From Sphingorhabdus sp. EL138 (lineage in GTDB: Bacteria; Pseudomonadota; Alphaproteobacteria; Sphingomonadales; Sphingomonadaceae), in the NCBI RefSeq assembly GCF_945890115.1, contig NZ_CAMDCK010000016.1, positions 1 to 61,243 of the forward strand: DNA of 61,243 bases. Direction: 5' to 3'. Shown piece after piece: positions 8,684 through 17,579 of this stretch. The translations under genes and the position numbers were made by a program. The notes below the pieces were generated by a model that was not told the DNA's origin, ran no database searches, and saw nothing but the letters and a program-made list of their open reading frames with translations. The stretch's first letter is position 1. Each line of letters opens with the position of its first letter.

Positions 8684-10314
8684 TGGACGCCACCATGATG
8701 CACGAACCGCTAGGCACCGCTGCAATTTTTGCGCATGGCGAGCGCATTCATGCTTCGAGCCGCATCGGCTTATTCGACGGCGCGCAGATGACGTGGCGCA
8801 GCTATGCCGAGACAGCCATTCGCGCGCGCCGCCTTGCCACAGCGTTGCGGTTGGCAGGCGTGGAGAAAAATACGCGTGTTGCGACGTTAAGCTGGAATGA
8901 TTTTGCCCATTTCGAGGCGTATCTTGCGGTGCCCGCGATGGGCGCTGTGCTCCATACGCTAAATCTGCGGCTGCATCCCGATCAGATCCGTTTCATCATG
9001 GCCGATGCCGACGACGCTATTCTGATTGCCGACGGCGATTTGCTGGCTGGGCTCCTGCCCCAGATTAATTCGCTCGACGCGCTTAAGCACATCATCGTTA
9101 CCGGCAATGCATCTCAGCTCACGGGGCTTGAAAAGCCATGGACGCTCTACGAGGACTTTATCGCCGACCATGAGCCGATGGCCGAATTCCTCGATATTGA
9201 AGAGACGGCCGCCGCCGCCACCTGTTATACATCCGGAACAACAGGCAATCCGAAAGGGGTCGTCTATTCGCACCGCACGATTTACCTGCATAGCCTGGCA
9301 TCAATGGCCACAAACGCCTTTGCCTTAGGTGACAGAGATAAAATTTTATTACTGCCGCCTATGTTTCATGCCAATGCTTGGGGTTTGCCTTATTCGGGCT
9401 GGCTCGCGGGGGCAGATTTCGTTCTGCCAGGCCCTCATTTGCAGCCCGAAGCGATCCGCCAGATGATCCGCGCAACAGCGCCGACATTTACCGCCACCGT
9501 GCCAACCATCTTAAACGATCTGCTCCGCATCGACGCCAAGAACCCAGTCGATATGGGAAGCTTTCGCGTCATCGTGGTAGGTGGCTCGGCGGTGTCCGAA
9601 GGCCTCATCGCTGAGGTTGAGCGAAGCTGGAACGTGCCGCTTATCCAAGGTTGGGGAATGACGGAAACTAGCCCACTTTGCGTTCTGTCGCACCCTGCTG
9701 CCGACGCATCGGATGAAGAGGCGCGGCGCTTGCGTGCAAAAAGCGGCCGGCCGGTCGCCGGTGTTCGTGTGCGGTTGGTCAACGACGATGGCACGCGTCT
9801 CAGCGAAGATGGCAGAACCATCGGGCGCTTGCAACTTCGTGGTGCATGGATTGCGCGCGGCTATCACCGCGTTGGTTCGAGTGGCGTGTTAACCGACGAC
9901 GGATGGCTGGACACTGGCGATGCGGGAACGATTGATGAACGCGGATATGTGCAGGTAACAGACCGATTAAAGGATTTGATAAAATCAGGCGGGGAGTGGA
10001 TTCCGTCGGCGGAACTCGAAAATCACATTTCCAGCCTTCCTGATATCGACCTAGCCGCAGTTATCGCAGTCCCCGACCCGCGTTGGGAAGAGCGGCCATT
10101 AGCGATTGTCACTACACGAGATGGCGCAAGGCCCGATTTTGTGGGCCTGCGACGCGCCTTGCAGGGTAAAGTTGCACGCTTTTGGATACCCGAATATTGG
10201 GCATGTGTCGCTAAACTGCCGCTGACCAGTGTTGGCAAGATTGACAAGCAGGCACTGCGCGAGGCATTCGCGCCCGGTAAGACTAAGTTTGAGAAGATTG
10301 AGGACAATCCATGA
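8680..10314 (+). CDS. Acyl-CoA synthetase, AlkK-like medium-chain type
   Basis: The 544-residue member of the AMP-binding family carries the P-loop YTSGTTGNPKG (about 183-193), MFHANAWGLPY typical of AlkK-type fatty acyl-CoA ligases, QGWGMTET, the DTGD/GYVQVTDRLKDLIKSGG hinge and a C-terminal catalytic lysine in TSVGKIDK. It activates a carboxylic acid with ATP and CoA. The start overlaps the kinase stop (ATGA), and the stop overlaps the TetR gene the same way, so translation is coupled. It probably activates the acid formed by ring or side-chain opening in this pathway; the chain length is unknown. Confidence 0.9.
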   Translation: MMDATMMHEPLGTAAIFAHGERIHASSRIGLFDGAQMTWRSYAETAIRARRLATALRLAGVEKNTRVATLSWNDFAHFEAYLAVPAMGAVLHTLNLRLHPDQIRFIMADADDAILIADGDLLAGLLPQINSLDALKHIIVTGNASQLTGLEKPWTLYEDFIADHEPMAEFLDIEETAAAATCYTSGTTGNPKGVVYSHRTIYLHSLASMATNAFALGDRDKILLLPPMFHANAWGLPYSGWLAGADFVLPGPHLQPEAIRQMIRATAPTFTATVPTILNDLLRIDAKNPVDMGSFRVIVVGGSAVSEGLIAEVERSWNVPLIQGWGMTETSPLCVLSHPAADASDEEARRLRAKSGRPVAGVRVRLVNDDGTRLSEDGRTIGRLQLRGAWIARGYHRVGSSGVLTDDGWLDTGDAGTIDERGYVQVTDRLKDLIKSGGEWIPSAELENHISSLPDIDLAAVIAVPDPRWEERPLAIVTTRDGARPDFVGLRRALQGKVARFWIPEYWACVAKLPLTSVGKIDKQALREAFAPGKTKFEKIEDNP

Positions 10315-11015
10315 ATGCTCTACCGCTGATGAAGGGCAAGGCTTCCCTTCGCGAGGTAACGGAGGTCCTGCAAACTGCTTTGCCTAAGACACGCGTCAGG
10401 CCGCGCATCAGTCGACGCACACAAGCGGAACGAACGGCTCTATCTGATGCCCGGATGTTCGAAGCAGCCATGCAATTGATCGTAGAACAAGGCACACATG
10501 CAACAACGCTGAAGGCCGTGGGGGAACGCGCCGGCTATTCGCGAGGGCTGGCGTCTAGCCGTTTCGGATCAAAGGATGCGCTGTTCGGCCAACTTGTTCT
10601 GCATTTCAATACCAGTTGGACCCAAGAGCTCGCGAACAAGGTTGGAACACGCGGCGGCGTTCAGGCATGCCTAGCAGCATTGTGCGCGGTCGAAGATTTT
10701 CTGTCGAGCCACTCCAAATATATGCAGGCTATGTACATCCTGTGGTTTGAATCGATCAGCACGCACAATGATGTACGCGATCATCTTGCCGCCTATCATG
10801 AAATCTATCGCAGCGACGTCGCGCACTGGGTCGAAGAAGGTATTGCGAACGGCGAAATCGACCCGGCAGTAGATGCCGAATGCTATGCATTCGGTTTCTG
10901 CAGTTTTATTTTTGGGACGATCTACCAGTGGCTTGTCGCCCCTAACAATGTCGACCTGCACAAACAGTTTGAAGCTTTTCGCCAATTGACCTTGAAGACA
11001 TTTGCAACAGATTAA
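10311..11015 (+). CDS. TetR/AcrR-family transcriptional regulator
   Basis: The 234-residue protein has an unusually long basic N-terminus (about 40 residues, rich in R and K) before the TetR DNA-binding domain. Helix-turn-helix residues lie in TLKAVGERAGYSRGLASSRFGSKDALF. A variable ligand-binding domain follows, with no family-level clue to the ligand. It overlaps the acyl-CoA ligase by 4 bp and ends the operon, so it probably senses a pathway acyl-CoA or substrate. The 21-bp perfect dyad at 11089-11109, 74 bp downstream of its stop and upstream of the racemase gene, is a candidate operator. Confidence 0.88.
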   Translation: MNALPLMKGKASLREVTEVLQTALPKTRVRPRISRRTQAERTALSDARMFEAAMQLIVEQGTHATTLKAVGERAGYSRGLASSRFGSKDALFGQLVLHFNTSWTQELANKVGTRGGVQACLAALCAVEDFLSSHSKYMQAMYILWFESISTHNDVRDHLAAYHEIYRSDVAHWVEEGIANGEIDPAVDAECYAFGFCSFIFGTIYQWLVAPNNVDLHKQFEAFRQLTLKTFATD

Positions 11016-11088
11016 TTTTCTTCAAAATTTTTTCTTCAAAATATATATATTACAATATATTAACACTTTTTTTTAAGCTTGATTTTTC

Positions 11089-11109
11089 ATTTGCTAGACG
11101 CTAGCAAAT
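11089..11109. promoter_or_regulatory. 21-bp operator-like dyad
   Basis: ATTTGCTAG and CTAGCAAAT are perfect 9-bp arms around ACG. It sits in a very AT-rich 264-bp gap (11016-11279) between the TetR gene and the racemase operon, 170 bp before the racemase ATG. Size and symmetry fit a TetR-family operator; a terminator is less likely because no T-tract follows. Confidence 0.5.
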
Positions 11110-11279
11110 AAACGGTAAAACGTCGTGGGCGGCACCCGATAATGTTGGAGAGTTGGCTTGGCAAAAGCTGTCGATTCGCTAATCTTAAGGCTCTTGGCGC
11201 GTCGTTTGGTGACGGTGACGGGGTTTGCTTCCTGTGCTTCGACAATGCCTAATATCTGCGCTGCAGGAACGGACATAAG

Positions 11280-12428
11280 ATGAGTGGTGCGCAGAGTATT
11301 GACGGCCATTTGAAGCAGCCGGTTCTTGATGGGGTGCGGGTGATAGAATTGGCCGGAATCGGCCCTGCGCCCTTTTGTGGCATGATGCTTGCCGATCATG
11401 GTGCCGAAGTAATACGTATAGATCGACCTGGGGCCAATGTGAAGGAGCAGCAATGCGATGTTCTGTTGCGTTCACGGCGTTCGATCACATTGGATTTGAA
11501 ACGTCCTGAATCGATTGAAATCGTGGCCCGGCTCGTCGAAACAGCCGACGGCCTGATCGAGGGGTTTAGGCCGGGTGTGGCGGAACGTCTGGGATTGGGG
11601 CCTGAGACTTTAATGCAGCGCAACCCTGCTCTCATATATGGACGGATGACTGGTTGGGGACAAGATGGCCCCCTGTCCAATCATGCAGGACATGATCTCA
11701 ATTATATATCGATCAACGGATGCCTTGCAGCGCTGGGTCAGGCAGGCAAACCGCCAATGCCGCCGCTCAACCTCATTGGCGATTATGGCGGTGGCGGTAT
11801 GATGCTCGCCTTCGGGTTCGTATCGGCTCTGTTGGCTGCACGGCAGACCGGCCATGGGCGCGTTATCGATTGTAGCATGGCCGAAGGGTCTGCAGCATTG
11901 ATGGCCGGCATGTGGTCTCTGAAACATAATGCCATGTGGGAAAAAGAGCCCGGTCAAAACCTCCTTGACGGCGGCGCGCCATTTTATTCGAGCTATGCCT
12001 GCGCAGATGGAAAGCTGATCGCTATTGGGGCCATTGAAGCGCAGTTTTATGCACGCTTTATTGAAGCGCTGGAACTGGGCAACGACCCGCTATTCGCGGC
12101 GCAGCTTGACCAAGAAAATTGGCCTATTATGAAGCTAAGGCTGAGTGAGATTTTTTCTTCGGCCCCGCGTGAGGCTTGGACGGCTCTCCTGCAACATCGC
12201 GACTGTTGTTACACCGAAGTTGTGACGATGGCTGAGGCGCCTGAGTATAATCACAACCGCCTCAGGGGTAGCTATTTAGAGTCGGGTGGCTGGATGCAAC
12301 CGCATCCAGCGCCGAGATTTGGCGAAACAAAGGTCGTTCTGCCCAAAATGTGGCAGCGCGACGCCGGTCGGGAGGATATTCTTGCAGAAGTAGGAATGGC
12401 CGACCCAGATAGGATAACTACAAGTTGA
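11280..12428 (+). CDS. CaiB/BaiF CoA-transferase family, alpha-methylacyl-CoA racemase-like
   Basis: The 382-residue protein matches the racemase branch of family III CoA-transferases. The catalytic residues of alpha-methylacyl-CoA racemase are visible as H138 (AGHDLNYIS), D168 (GDYGGGG) and E253 (IGAIEAQFY). Racemases set the 2-methylacyl-CoA stereochemistry required by acyl-CoA oxidases or dehydrogenases in isoprenoid and sterol side-chain breakdown. The gene starts the second plus-strand operon, with GGAAC about 10 bp upstream. A CoA-transferase activity is the alternative, but the aspartate and glutamate context favours the racemase. Confidence 0.85.
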   Translation: MSGAQSIDGHLKQPVLDGVRVIELAGIGPAPFCGMMLADHGAEVIRIDRPGANVKEQQCDVLLRSRRSITLDLKRPESIEIVARLVETADGLIEGFRPGVAERLGLGPETLMQRNPALIYGRMTGWGQDGPLSNHAGHDLNYISINGCLAALGQAGKPPMPPLNLIGDYGGGGMMLAFGFVSALLAARQTGHGRVIDCSMAEGSAALMAGMWSLKHNAMWEKEPGQNLLDGGAPFYSSYACADGKLIAIGAIEAQFYARFIEALELGNDPLFAAQLDQENWPIMKLRLSEIFSSAPREAWTALLQHRDCCYTEVVTMAEAPEYNHNRLRGSYLESGGWMQPHPAPRFGETKVVLPKMWQRDAGREDILAEVGMADPDRITTS

Positions 12429-12443
12429 AGACATTGAGGGGCA

Positions 12444-14159
12444 ATGACCGGCACCAACACAGGTCCCGGTAAATTATTGGAGAGTGTGATGACAATAGAT
12501 AATGCGGACGCAAGTGTGGCCATCAAAAATCGTGAAGACCTGCCGACCCTGGACTATGACGCGATTGTCATAGGCGCTGGCTTTGCTGGACTAGCCCTGA
12601 TCCATTATCTGCGAAAATTGGATCTGAATGTGCGCGTGTTCGACCGAGCTTCGGACGTTGGCGGCACGTGGGCTTGGAACCATTATCCAGGAGCAGCTAC
12701 CGACAGTGAAAGCTATTATTATTGCCTGACCTTCTCTCCAGAACTGCTGCAAGAATGGTCTTGGACAAAGCGTTATCCTGGCCGGGAAGAGACGCAAAGC
12801 TATATGCGGTTCGTCGCCGACAAATGCGACATGTGGCCATATATTCAGCTTAACACCGAGATCGTCGACGCCCAATATATCGAGGACCGCGGCTACTGGC
12901 AGGTAACAACTGGCGACGGCAGTGTCTTTACCTGCAAATATTTCATCAGCGGCATGGGGATGATTTCCGAACCGATGATTCCGAAGATTGCCGGCATGGA
13001 CAAATTCAAGGGGCCGATCTTTCATTCGTCCCGCTGGCCTAACGAAGGTTTGGATTATGCGGGCAAGAAGGTGGGGATTATTGGTGCGGGTGCAACAACG
13101 GTGCAGATGCTTCCAGTCGTCGCCGAAACCGCGGGCAGCGTGACGGTATTCCAACGCACGGCAAATTACATATTGCCTGCAATGCAAAAGTCGATGACGC
13201 CCGAATGGGAAAAGGAAATAAAAAGCAATTACGATGCCATTATATCGAAGTGCCGGAACCACGTTTTCGGAATGGCCTTCGATAGCCCAGTGGGGCGTAA
13301 TGCAATAGATACGCCGGCCGAGGAACGGGAGCGTATTTTTGAAGAGAATTGGACGGGCAGCTTTAGATGGGTTTTTGAAACCTTCGACGATCTTCTCGCT
13401 ACCCCTGAAGCGAACCGGATGGCAGGCGACTTCATTGGTAAAAAAATGAAAGAGCGCATAAAAGACCCCGCTCTAGCCAAATTGCTTGTGCCAAATTTCG
13501 ATGATTATCCTCTGTTCGCCAAGCGCCCCCCGCTCGATCATGGATATCTAGAGGCATTCAGCAGAGACAATGTGCATCTGGTCGACATCAAGAATCAGGA
13601 ACCTCTGGTAGAGATTACGGAGACCGGTGTTCGCACTACCCAAAATGAGTATGAATTTGACATCATCGTGCTTGCGACGGGCTTCAAGGCGTACACAGGC
13701 GCGTTGGAGGCGTTTCCGATCCGTGGTGTAAATGGGCAAACGCTCCGTCAAAAGTGGCAGGCCCAATCGAGCAGTATCATGGGGGTATGCGTAACAGGTT
13801 TCCCCAACATGTTCGTGGTCACCGGGCCTCAGGCACCATTTGCTAACCTGCCGACGTCAATTGAGCAGAACGCCATGTGGATTTCGCGCTGCATTGATAA
13901 GATGGAACGCGAAGGTTTAGATGTGTTTGAGCCGCAAGAAGCAGCCGAAACTGAATGGACTGCCGCCACCAGTAATATTCATGAGCAAACGCTTATGGCA
14001 AACGGAGACAAGGTCAATTCGTGGATGATGGGTGCCAATCGGGAAGATAAAGGTGCGCGCGTTCTGATTTATTTCGGCGGTGCCAATGCCTATTATGATG
14101 CTTTGGACCAATCGGCTGCCGAAGGTTTTCCGCAACTGTCCTTCAAGACATTATCATAG
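12444..14159 (+). CDS. Flavin-dependent Baeyer-Villiger monooxygenase
   Basis: The 571-residue class B flavoprotein monooxygenase has the FAD motif IVIGAGFAGL (41-50), the BVMO fingerprint FxGxxxHxxxWP (F188, G190, H194, W198, P199) and the NADPH motif GIIGAGAT (211-218). Conserved DVGGTWAWNHYPGAATDSESYYY marks the cyclohexanone/steroid monooxygenase branch. It inserts oxygen next to a ketone to give an ester or lactone. The family is usually cytoplasmic. Two starts are plausible: ATG 12444 and ATG 12489 (GGAGAG 4 bp upstream). It lies between the racemase and an SDR that could make the ketone. The substrate is unknown. Confidence 0.92.
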   Translation: MTGTNTGPGKLLESVMTIDNADASVAIKNREDLPTLDYDAIVIGAGFAGLALIHYLRKLDLNVRVFDRASDVGGTWAWNHYPGAATDSESYYYCLTFSPELLQEWSWTKRYPGREETQSYMRFVADKCDMWPYIQLNTEIVDAQYIEDRGYWQVTTGDGSVFTCKYFISGMGMISEPMIPKIAGMDKFKGPIFHSSRWPNEGLDYAGKKVGIIGAGATTVQMLPVVAETAGSVTVFQRTANYILPAMQKSMTPEWEKEIKSNYDAIISKCRNHVFGMAFDSPVGRNAIDTPAEERERIFEENWTGSFRWVFETFDDLLATPEANRMAGDFIGKKMKERIKDPALAKLLVPNFDDYPLFAKRPPLDHGYLEAFSRDNVHLVDIKNQEPLVEITETGVRTTQNEYEFDIIVLATGFKAYTGALEAFPIRGVNGQTLRQKWQAQSSSIMGVCVTGFPNMFVVTGPQAPFANLPTSIEQNAMWISRCIDKMEREGLDVFEPQEAAETEWTAATSNIHEQTLMANGDKVNSWMMGANREDKGARVLIYFGGANAYYDALDQSAAEGFPQLSFKTLS

Positions 14160-14252
14160 GCGGCTTTGCATCGGGCATTCAATAAGGCACTCTAGTTAAA
14201 CCACATTCACACGTCTTAAAGAGGTGGGGGATGGCAAAAAGGATATTGGTAA

Positions 14253-15083
14253 ATGCGGCTGGAAAATAAAGTAGCGGTCATCACCGGCGGAGCAATGGGC
14301 ATAGGTGCTGCAACGGCGAGCCGATTTATTGCAGAAGGCTGCAAGGTCGTCATCGGCGACATACAACGCGGCCCGGGCGAAGCTTTTGCAGCACAATTTG
14401 GCGACAAAGCTGCCTTTGCCGTTTGCGACGTGACGCAGGAAGACCATGTTGCTGCGCTTGTGGATCTTGCCATCAGCCGGTTCGGTAAGTTGGATGTTAT
14501 GTTCAATAATGCCGGTATCATCGGCGCGGTCGGACCGATTGATACAACGCCAGCCGATGAATGGGCCGCTTCGCTTGCGGTGCTGGTCAATGGTGTGTTT
14601 TTTGGCATGAAGCACGCAGCACGCGTCATGAAACCTGCGGAATGCGGCAGCATAATCAGCATGGCCAGCACGGCTGGCTTGATGGGTGGACTTGGCCCGC
14701 ATGCTTATGCAGCAGGAAAGCACGCTGTCGTTGGGATGACCAAGAATGTCGCTGCTGAGCTGTGCCATTTTGGAATTCGCGTCAATTCAATTGCCGCCGC
14801 AAGCATGGCGACCCCGATGGTTGCGAATGTCCTGACCGGCGACCCTGGCAATATCGAAGAAGCCAAGCGCATATTGGCGGAAGTTTCTCCGCTGCGCGGG
14901 CGAGCAGGTCTCGCCGAAGACGTTGCTAATGCTGCTCTGTGGCTGGCGAGCGATGAATCGGGTTACACCACTGGTCACACGCTAACGACAGATGCCGGGA
15001 CGACTATTGGCGCGACCGCTGCAAAACCGAACTTCAGCGAGTATCAGCCGATGATCGGCGAAGTAGTCGCAAAGGCCAGCTAA
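14253..15083 (+). CDS. SDR-family alcohol/ketone dehydrogenase
   Basis: The 276-residue short-chain dehydrogenase has the cofactor motif TGGAMGIG, the NAD-preferring aspartate in VVIGDIQ, NNAG, the catalytic serine in ISMASTAGLMGG and YAAGK. Unlike the SDR at 6930, the full Ser-Tyr-Lys set is present. The C-terminal LTTDAG segment is standard, followed by a longer tail. It is 93 bp after the BVMO and probably in the same transcript. Oxidation of a secondary alcohol to the BVMO ketone substrate is a reasonable role. It resembles cyclic-alcohol and hydroxysteroid dehydrogenases but cannot be narrowed down. Confidence 0.9.
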   Translation: MRLENKVAVITGGAMGIGAATASRFIAEGCKVVIGDIQRGPGEAFAAQFGDKAAFAVCDVTQEDHVAALVDLAISRFGKLDVMFNNAGIIGAVGPIDTTPADEWAASLAVLVNGVFFGMKHAARVMKPAECGSIISMASTAGLMGGLGPHAYAAGKHAVVGMTKNVAAELCHFGIRVNSIAAASMATPMVANVLTGDPGNIEEAKRILAEVSPLRGRAGLAEDVANAALWLASDESGYTTGHTLTTDAGTTIGATAAKPNFSEYQPMIGEVVAKAS

Positions 15084-15459
15084 TAGCGGCTGCTAGAGTG
15101 GCTGGCCATATACCGCCCCAGGCGCCACCTGGTGCTATGCCCATGGATGTTGCCTAAGTACGCCGCATATCCTCGGCTAGTCATTCAGAGTTGCTGGGAA
15201 CAATGAATACCAAAGCCATGATTGCGGCTGTTAAATGACCTAGAAGCAGGGATGCGCGCTGGCTTGCCAGCGCTACCCCGATCAGATTACTCAGAAAGCT
15301 GCTTCAAGGTATCCGATGTCACCCAAAGGCGAACATAGCAGGGCGCGCGAGCGCCAAACTTAGCCTGTATCAGGCTAATATCTAGTGTGGATTTAATCAT
15401 GAATCTCAGATAAGCGAGCCATGGAAATCAGACAGAAAATTTTTGAAAAGTAACGTAAC
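15084..15459. other. 376-bp gap with two strong dyads, no gene seen
   Basis: No credible ORF is present. An 8-bp dyad GCGCTGGC/GCCAGCGC lies at 15256-15273, and TTAGCCTG/CAGGCTAA around TAT at 15360-15378, about 80 bp before the next gene. A half-site CATGATTG at about 15222-15229 matches half of the motif found before both Rieske genes. The region probably holds a terminator for the BVMO operon and the promoter of the MaoC operon. Confidence 0.4.
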
Positions 15460-15975
15460 ATGAGTACAGCACAACAGCAGTTAACCTTGTCTGAACCAGA
15501 CAGAAAAAATGCCGGAAGCACGGATGGGCTGTTGAGTGATGATCTGCTTGCTTGCATTGGCCGGACGTCCGCACCTCGGACCGAAATTGCCTCTCGGCGC
15601 GAAATACGTAAATATTCAATTGCGACGGGCTGGAAGAAAAAAGAATATCTGGATGGCGATGAAGCCCCGCCCTTATTTCATCTCGCTCTGTTCTGGGATA
15701 TGGTTGAACTTGATAAGCTGACTCCCGACGGCGTTTCAATCGATGAATTGCTACCCAAATTTCCGCTTGAAAAAGCAATGGCTGGCGGCCTCAGTATCGA
15801 TTATTTCAGACCTATCATGGCAGAGGATGTTCTGGTTGCCACACGCACCCTGACCAATATCTATGAAAAATCTGGCTCGCAGGGGCCGATCATTTTTTAT
15901 GAAGTTATCATGCGCGTGGAAACGGCCGCTGGCGAACTTGTCCTCACTGAAAAAACAACACGGCTCTTGCGATAA
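15460..15975 (+). CDS. MaoC-like hot-dog hydratase, N-terminal type (FAS1-like dehydratase)
   Basis: The 171-residue protein matches the MaoC N-terminal/FAS1-type dehydratase domain: ASRREIRKYSIATGW, then GDEAPPLFHLALFW, and MAGGLSIDYFRPIMAEDVLVATRTLTNIYEKSG. Such non-catalytic or half-active hot-dog subunits pair with a catalytic partner to hydrate enoyl-CoA, as ChsH1/ChsH2 do in sterol side-chain breakdown. It overlaps the next hot-dog gene by one base (TAATG), which fits an obligate heterodimer. It starts a four-gene operon. The function in this pathway, hydration of a bulky enoyl-CoA, is inferred from the partners. Confidence 0.82.
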   Translation: MSTAQQQLTLSEPDRKNAGSTDGLLSDDLLACIGRTSAPRTEIASRREIRKYSIATGWKKKEYLDGDEAPPLFHLALFWDMVELDKLTPDGVSIDELLPKFPLEKAMAGGLSIDYFRPIMAEDVLVATRTLTNIYEKSGSQGPIIFYEVIMRVETAAGELVLTEKTTRLLR

Positions 15976-16397
15976 TGAACACATCGAAAATAACAGACCT
16001 AAAGCCAGGCGACACCTTACCCGGTCGTGCTTACGCGCCAGATAATGTCCAGAATTTCATGTATAGCGCCGCGCTTTGGAATGCCCATCGCATCCATTTC
16101 GATATGCCTTACGCTACTGAAGTCGAAGGCTATCCCGGTATTGTGATGTCGGGACCGATGCTTGGCGACTGGCTGACCCAATGTGTTATAGAATGGCTGG
16201 ATGGTGCGGGCCAGATGACGCAGCTTGAATATTCGAACCGCAAAGCCGCATATATAGGCGAGACAGTGACCTCAGGCGGGCGGGTGCTTTCGGTGGATCA
16301 TGACACGGGTTCCGCAAGACTTGAAATCTTCATCAAGAATGAAGCCGGTGACGTGATCGTTCCGGGCACTGCCGTCGTTGCCTTCAATAAGGCCTGA
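15975..16397 (+). CDS. MaoC-like hot-dog hydratase, catalytic type
   Basis: The 140-residue protein has a hot-dog fold with hydratase motif ALWNAHRIHFDMPYA (N36 to H41) and the core YPGIVMSGPMLGDWLTQ. The second subunit of two-gene HTD2/ChsH1-type hydratases has this N-x-H pattern. The gene starts at the stop of the previous hot-dog gene and is 12 bp from the thiolase-like gene. It probably provides the active-site residues of a heteromeric enoyl-CoA hydratase. Its small size rules out a fused two-domain hydratase. Confidence 0.85.
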   Translation: MNTSKITDLKPGDTLPGRAYAPDNVQNFMYSAALWNAHRIHFDMPYATEVEGYPGIVMSGPMLGDWLTQCVIEWLDGAGQMTQLEYSNRKAAYIGETVTSGGRVLSVDHDTGSARLEIFIKNEAGDVIVPGTAVVAFNKA

Positions 16398-16409
16398 TCG
16401 GAAACAATC

Positions 16410-17579
16410 ATGGATAGCTTGCGAGGAAAAGTTGCCATTGTTGGGGCTGCGGACACTCAGGTGGGAAAGCTTCCCCAATTCAGCCCCACCGGCTTGTGTA
16501 TCGATGCGGCACGGCGCGCTATGGCAGATGCCCGTATCACAAAGGACCAGATCGATGGGCTAATCACCTGCAATTCGATGGCCGAACCCTATATGTATCA
16601 CGCCGAAGCAATGGCCGAATATATGCAAATATTCCCGCGCTATTGCATGAGCGTGGGCGCTGGCGGCAGCACGACCTTTTCGATCCTGCATCATGCAGCG
16701 GCTGCGATCGTCAGCGGCATGTGCCATACCGTCCTGATCACGATGGCCGACAGTTTGCGCAGCGGCCTGACACGAGATCAGGCTATGAAAATGCAGTCGT
16801 CGGCGGGCCATTCTCAGTTTGAAATTCCCTTCGGCCCCACGGTCCCAGCTTTTTACGCCCTTATCGCCCGTGCCCATATGCACAAATATGGCACGACCGC
16901 CGAACAGTTTGCCGCAATCGCCGTCGCCTGCCGCAAACATGCCTGCCTCAACCCGGCCGCCGAAATGCGCACCCCTATCACCATAGATGATGTCATGAAT
17001 TCGCGCATGATTGCAGATCCCTTACACCTGCTCGACTGTTCATTGGTGTCGGACGGTGGATCAGCGATCATCATGACCTCGGCTGATAGAGCCGCGGATT
17101 TCCCGCATCACCCTGTGTATATCCTAGGTGTGGGCGAAGGGCATGGCCATGAACATATCAGCCAAGCACAAAGCCTGACCACATCCTTCGCTGCGGAATC
17201 GGGCCGTCGGGCTTATGCTATGGCGGGCCTTAAGCCGAGCGACATGGACTTCGCACAATTATACGATTGTTTCACACCCACAGTGCTGGTGGAGCTTGAA
17301 GATTTAGGCTTTTGTCAAAAGGGTGAAGGCGGCGCATTTGTGGAAAATGGCAATATTGAACTGGGTGGTATGTTGCCCGTCAATACCCATGGCGGGCTTT
17401 TATCGCATTGCCATCCGGGTAATCCGGGGTCGATGTTTGCACTCACCGAAACCGTGACGCAGCTTCGTGGCACGGCGGGCGCGCGTCAAGTCGAGGACGC
17501 CAAAGTCGCGATTGTGCATGGCCAAGGCGGCATCATGTCTAGCCATACCACAGTGATCCTTGGGCGGGAGCGGTACTGA
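16410..17579 (+). CDS. Thiolase-like lipid-transfer protein, Ltp2-type retro-aldolase candidate
   Basis: The 389-residue protein has a thiolase fold of the SCPx/Ltp group. The position of the nucleophilic cysteine of true thiolases is replaced: the segment reads MSVGAGGSTTFSIL with no cysteine. The Ltp hallmarks YDCFTPTVLVELEDLGFC, NTHGGLLSHCHPG and HGQGG are present. In actinobacterial sterol breakdown Ltp2, with a DUF35 partner, splits a hydroxyacyl-CoA by retro-aldol cleavage. The same order (two hydratase subunits, Ltp, DUF35) is found here. The DUF35 gene overlaps its stop by one base. An uncharacterised thiolase-fold role is the alternative. Confidence 0.85.
   Translation: MDSLRGKVAIVGAADTQVGKLPQFSPTGLCIDAARRAMADARITKDQIDGLITCNSMAEPYMYHAEAMAEYMQIFPRYCMSVGAGGSTTFSILHHAAAAIVSGMCHTVLITMADSLRSGLTRDQAMKMQSSAGHSQFEIPFGPTVPAFYALIARAHMHKYGTTAEQFAAIAVACRKHACLNPAAEMRTPITIDDVMNSRMIADPLHLLDCSLVSDGGSAIIMTSADRAADFPHHPVYILGVGEGHGHEHISQAQSLTTSFAAESGRRAYAMAGLKPSDMDFAQLYDCFTPTVLVELEDLGFCQKGEGGAFVENGNIELGGMLPVNTHGGLLSHCHPGNPGSMFALTETVTQLRGTAGARQVEDAKVAIVHGQGGIMSSHTTVILGRERY

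Noticed and set aside
4249-14217. 11-mer AACCACATTCA before the ACAD operon and before the SDR at 14253
   Set aside because: An 11-base match is expected by chance several times in this amount of intergenic DNA, and it has no symmetry or fixed distance.
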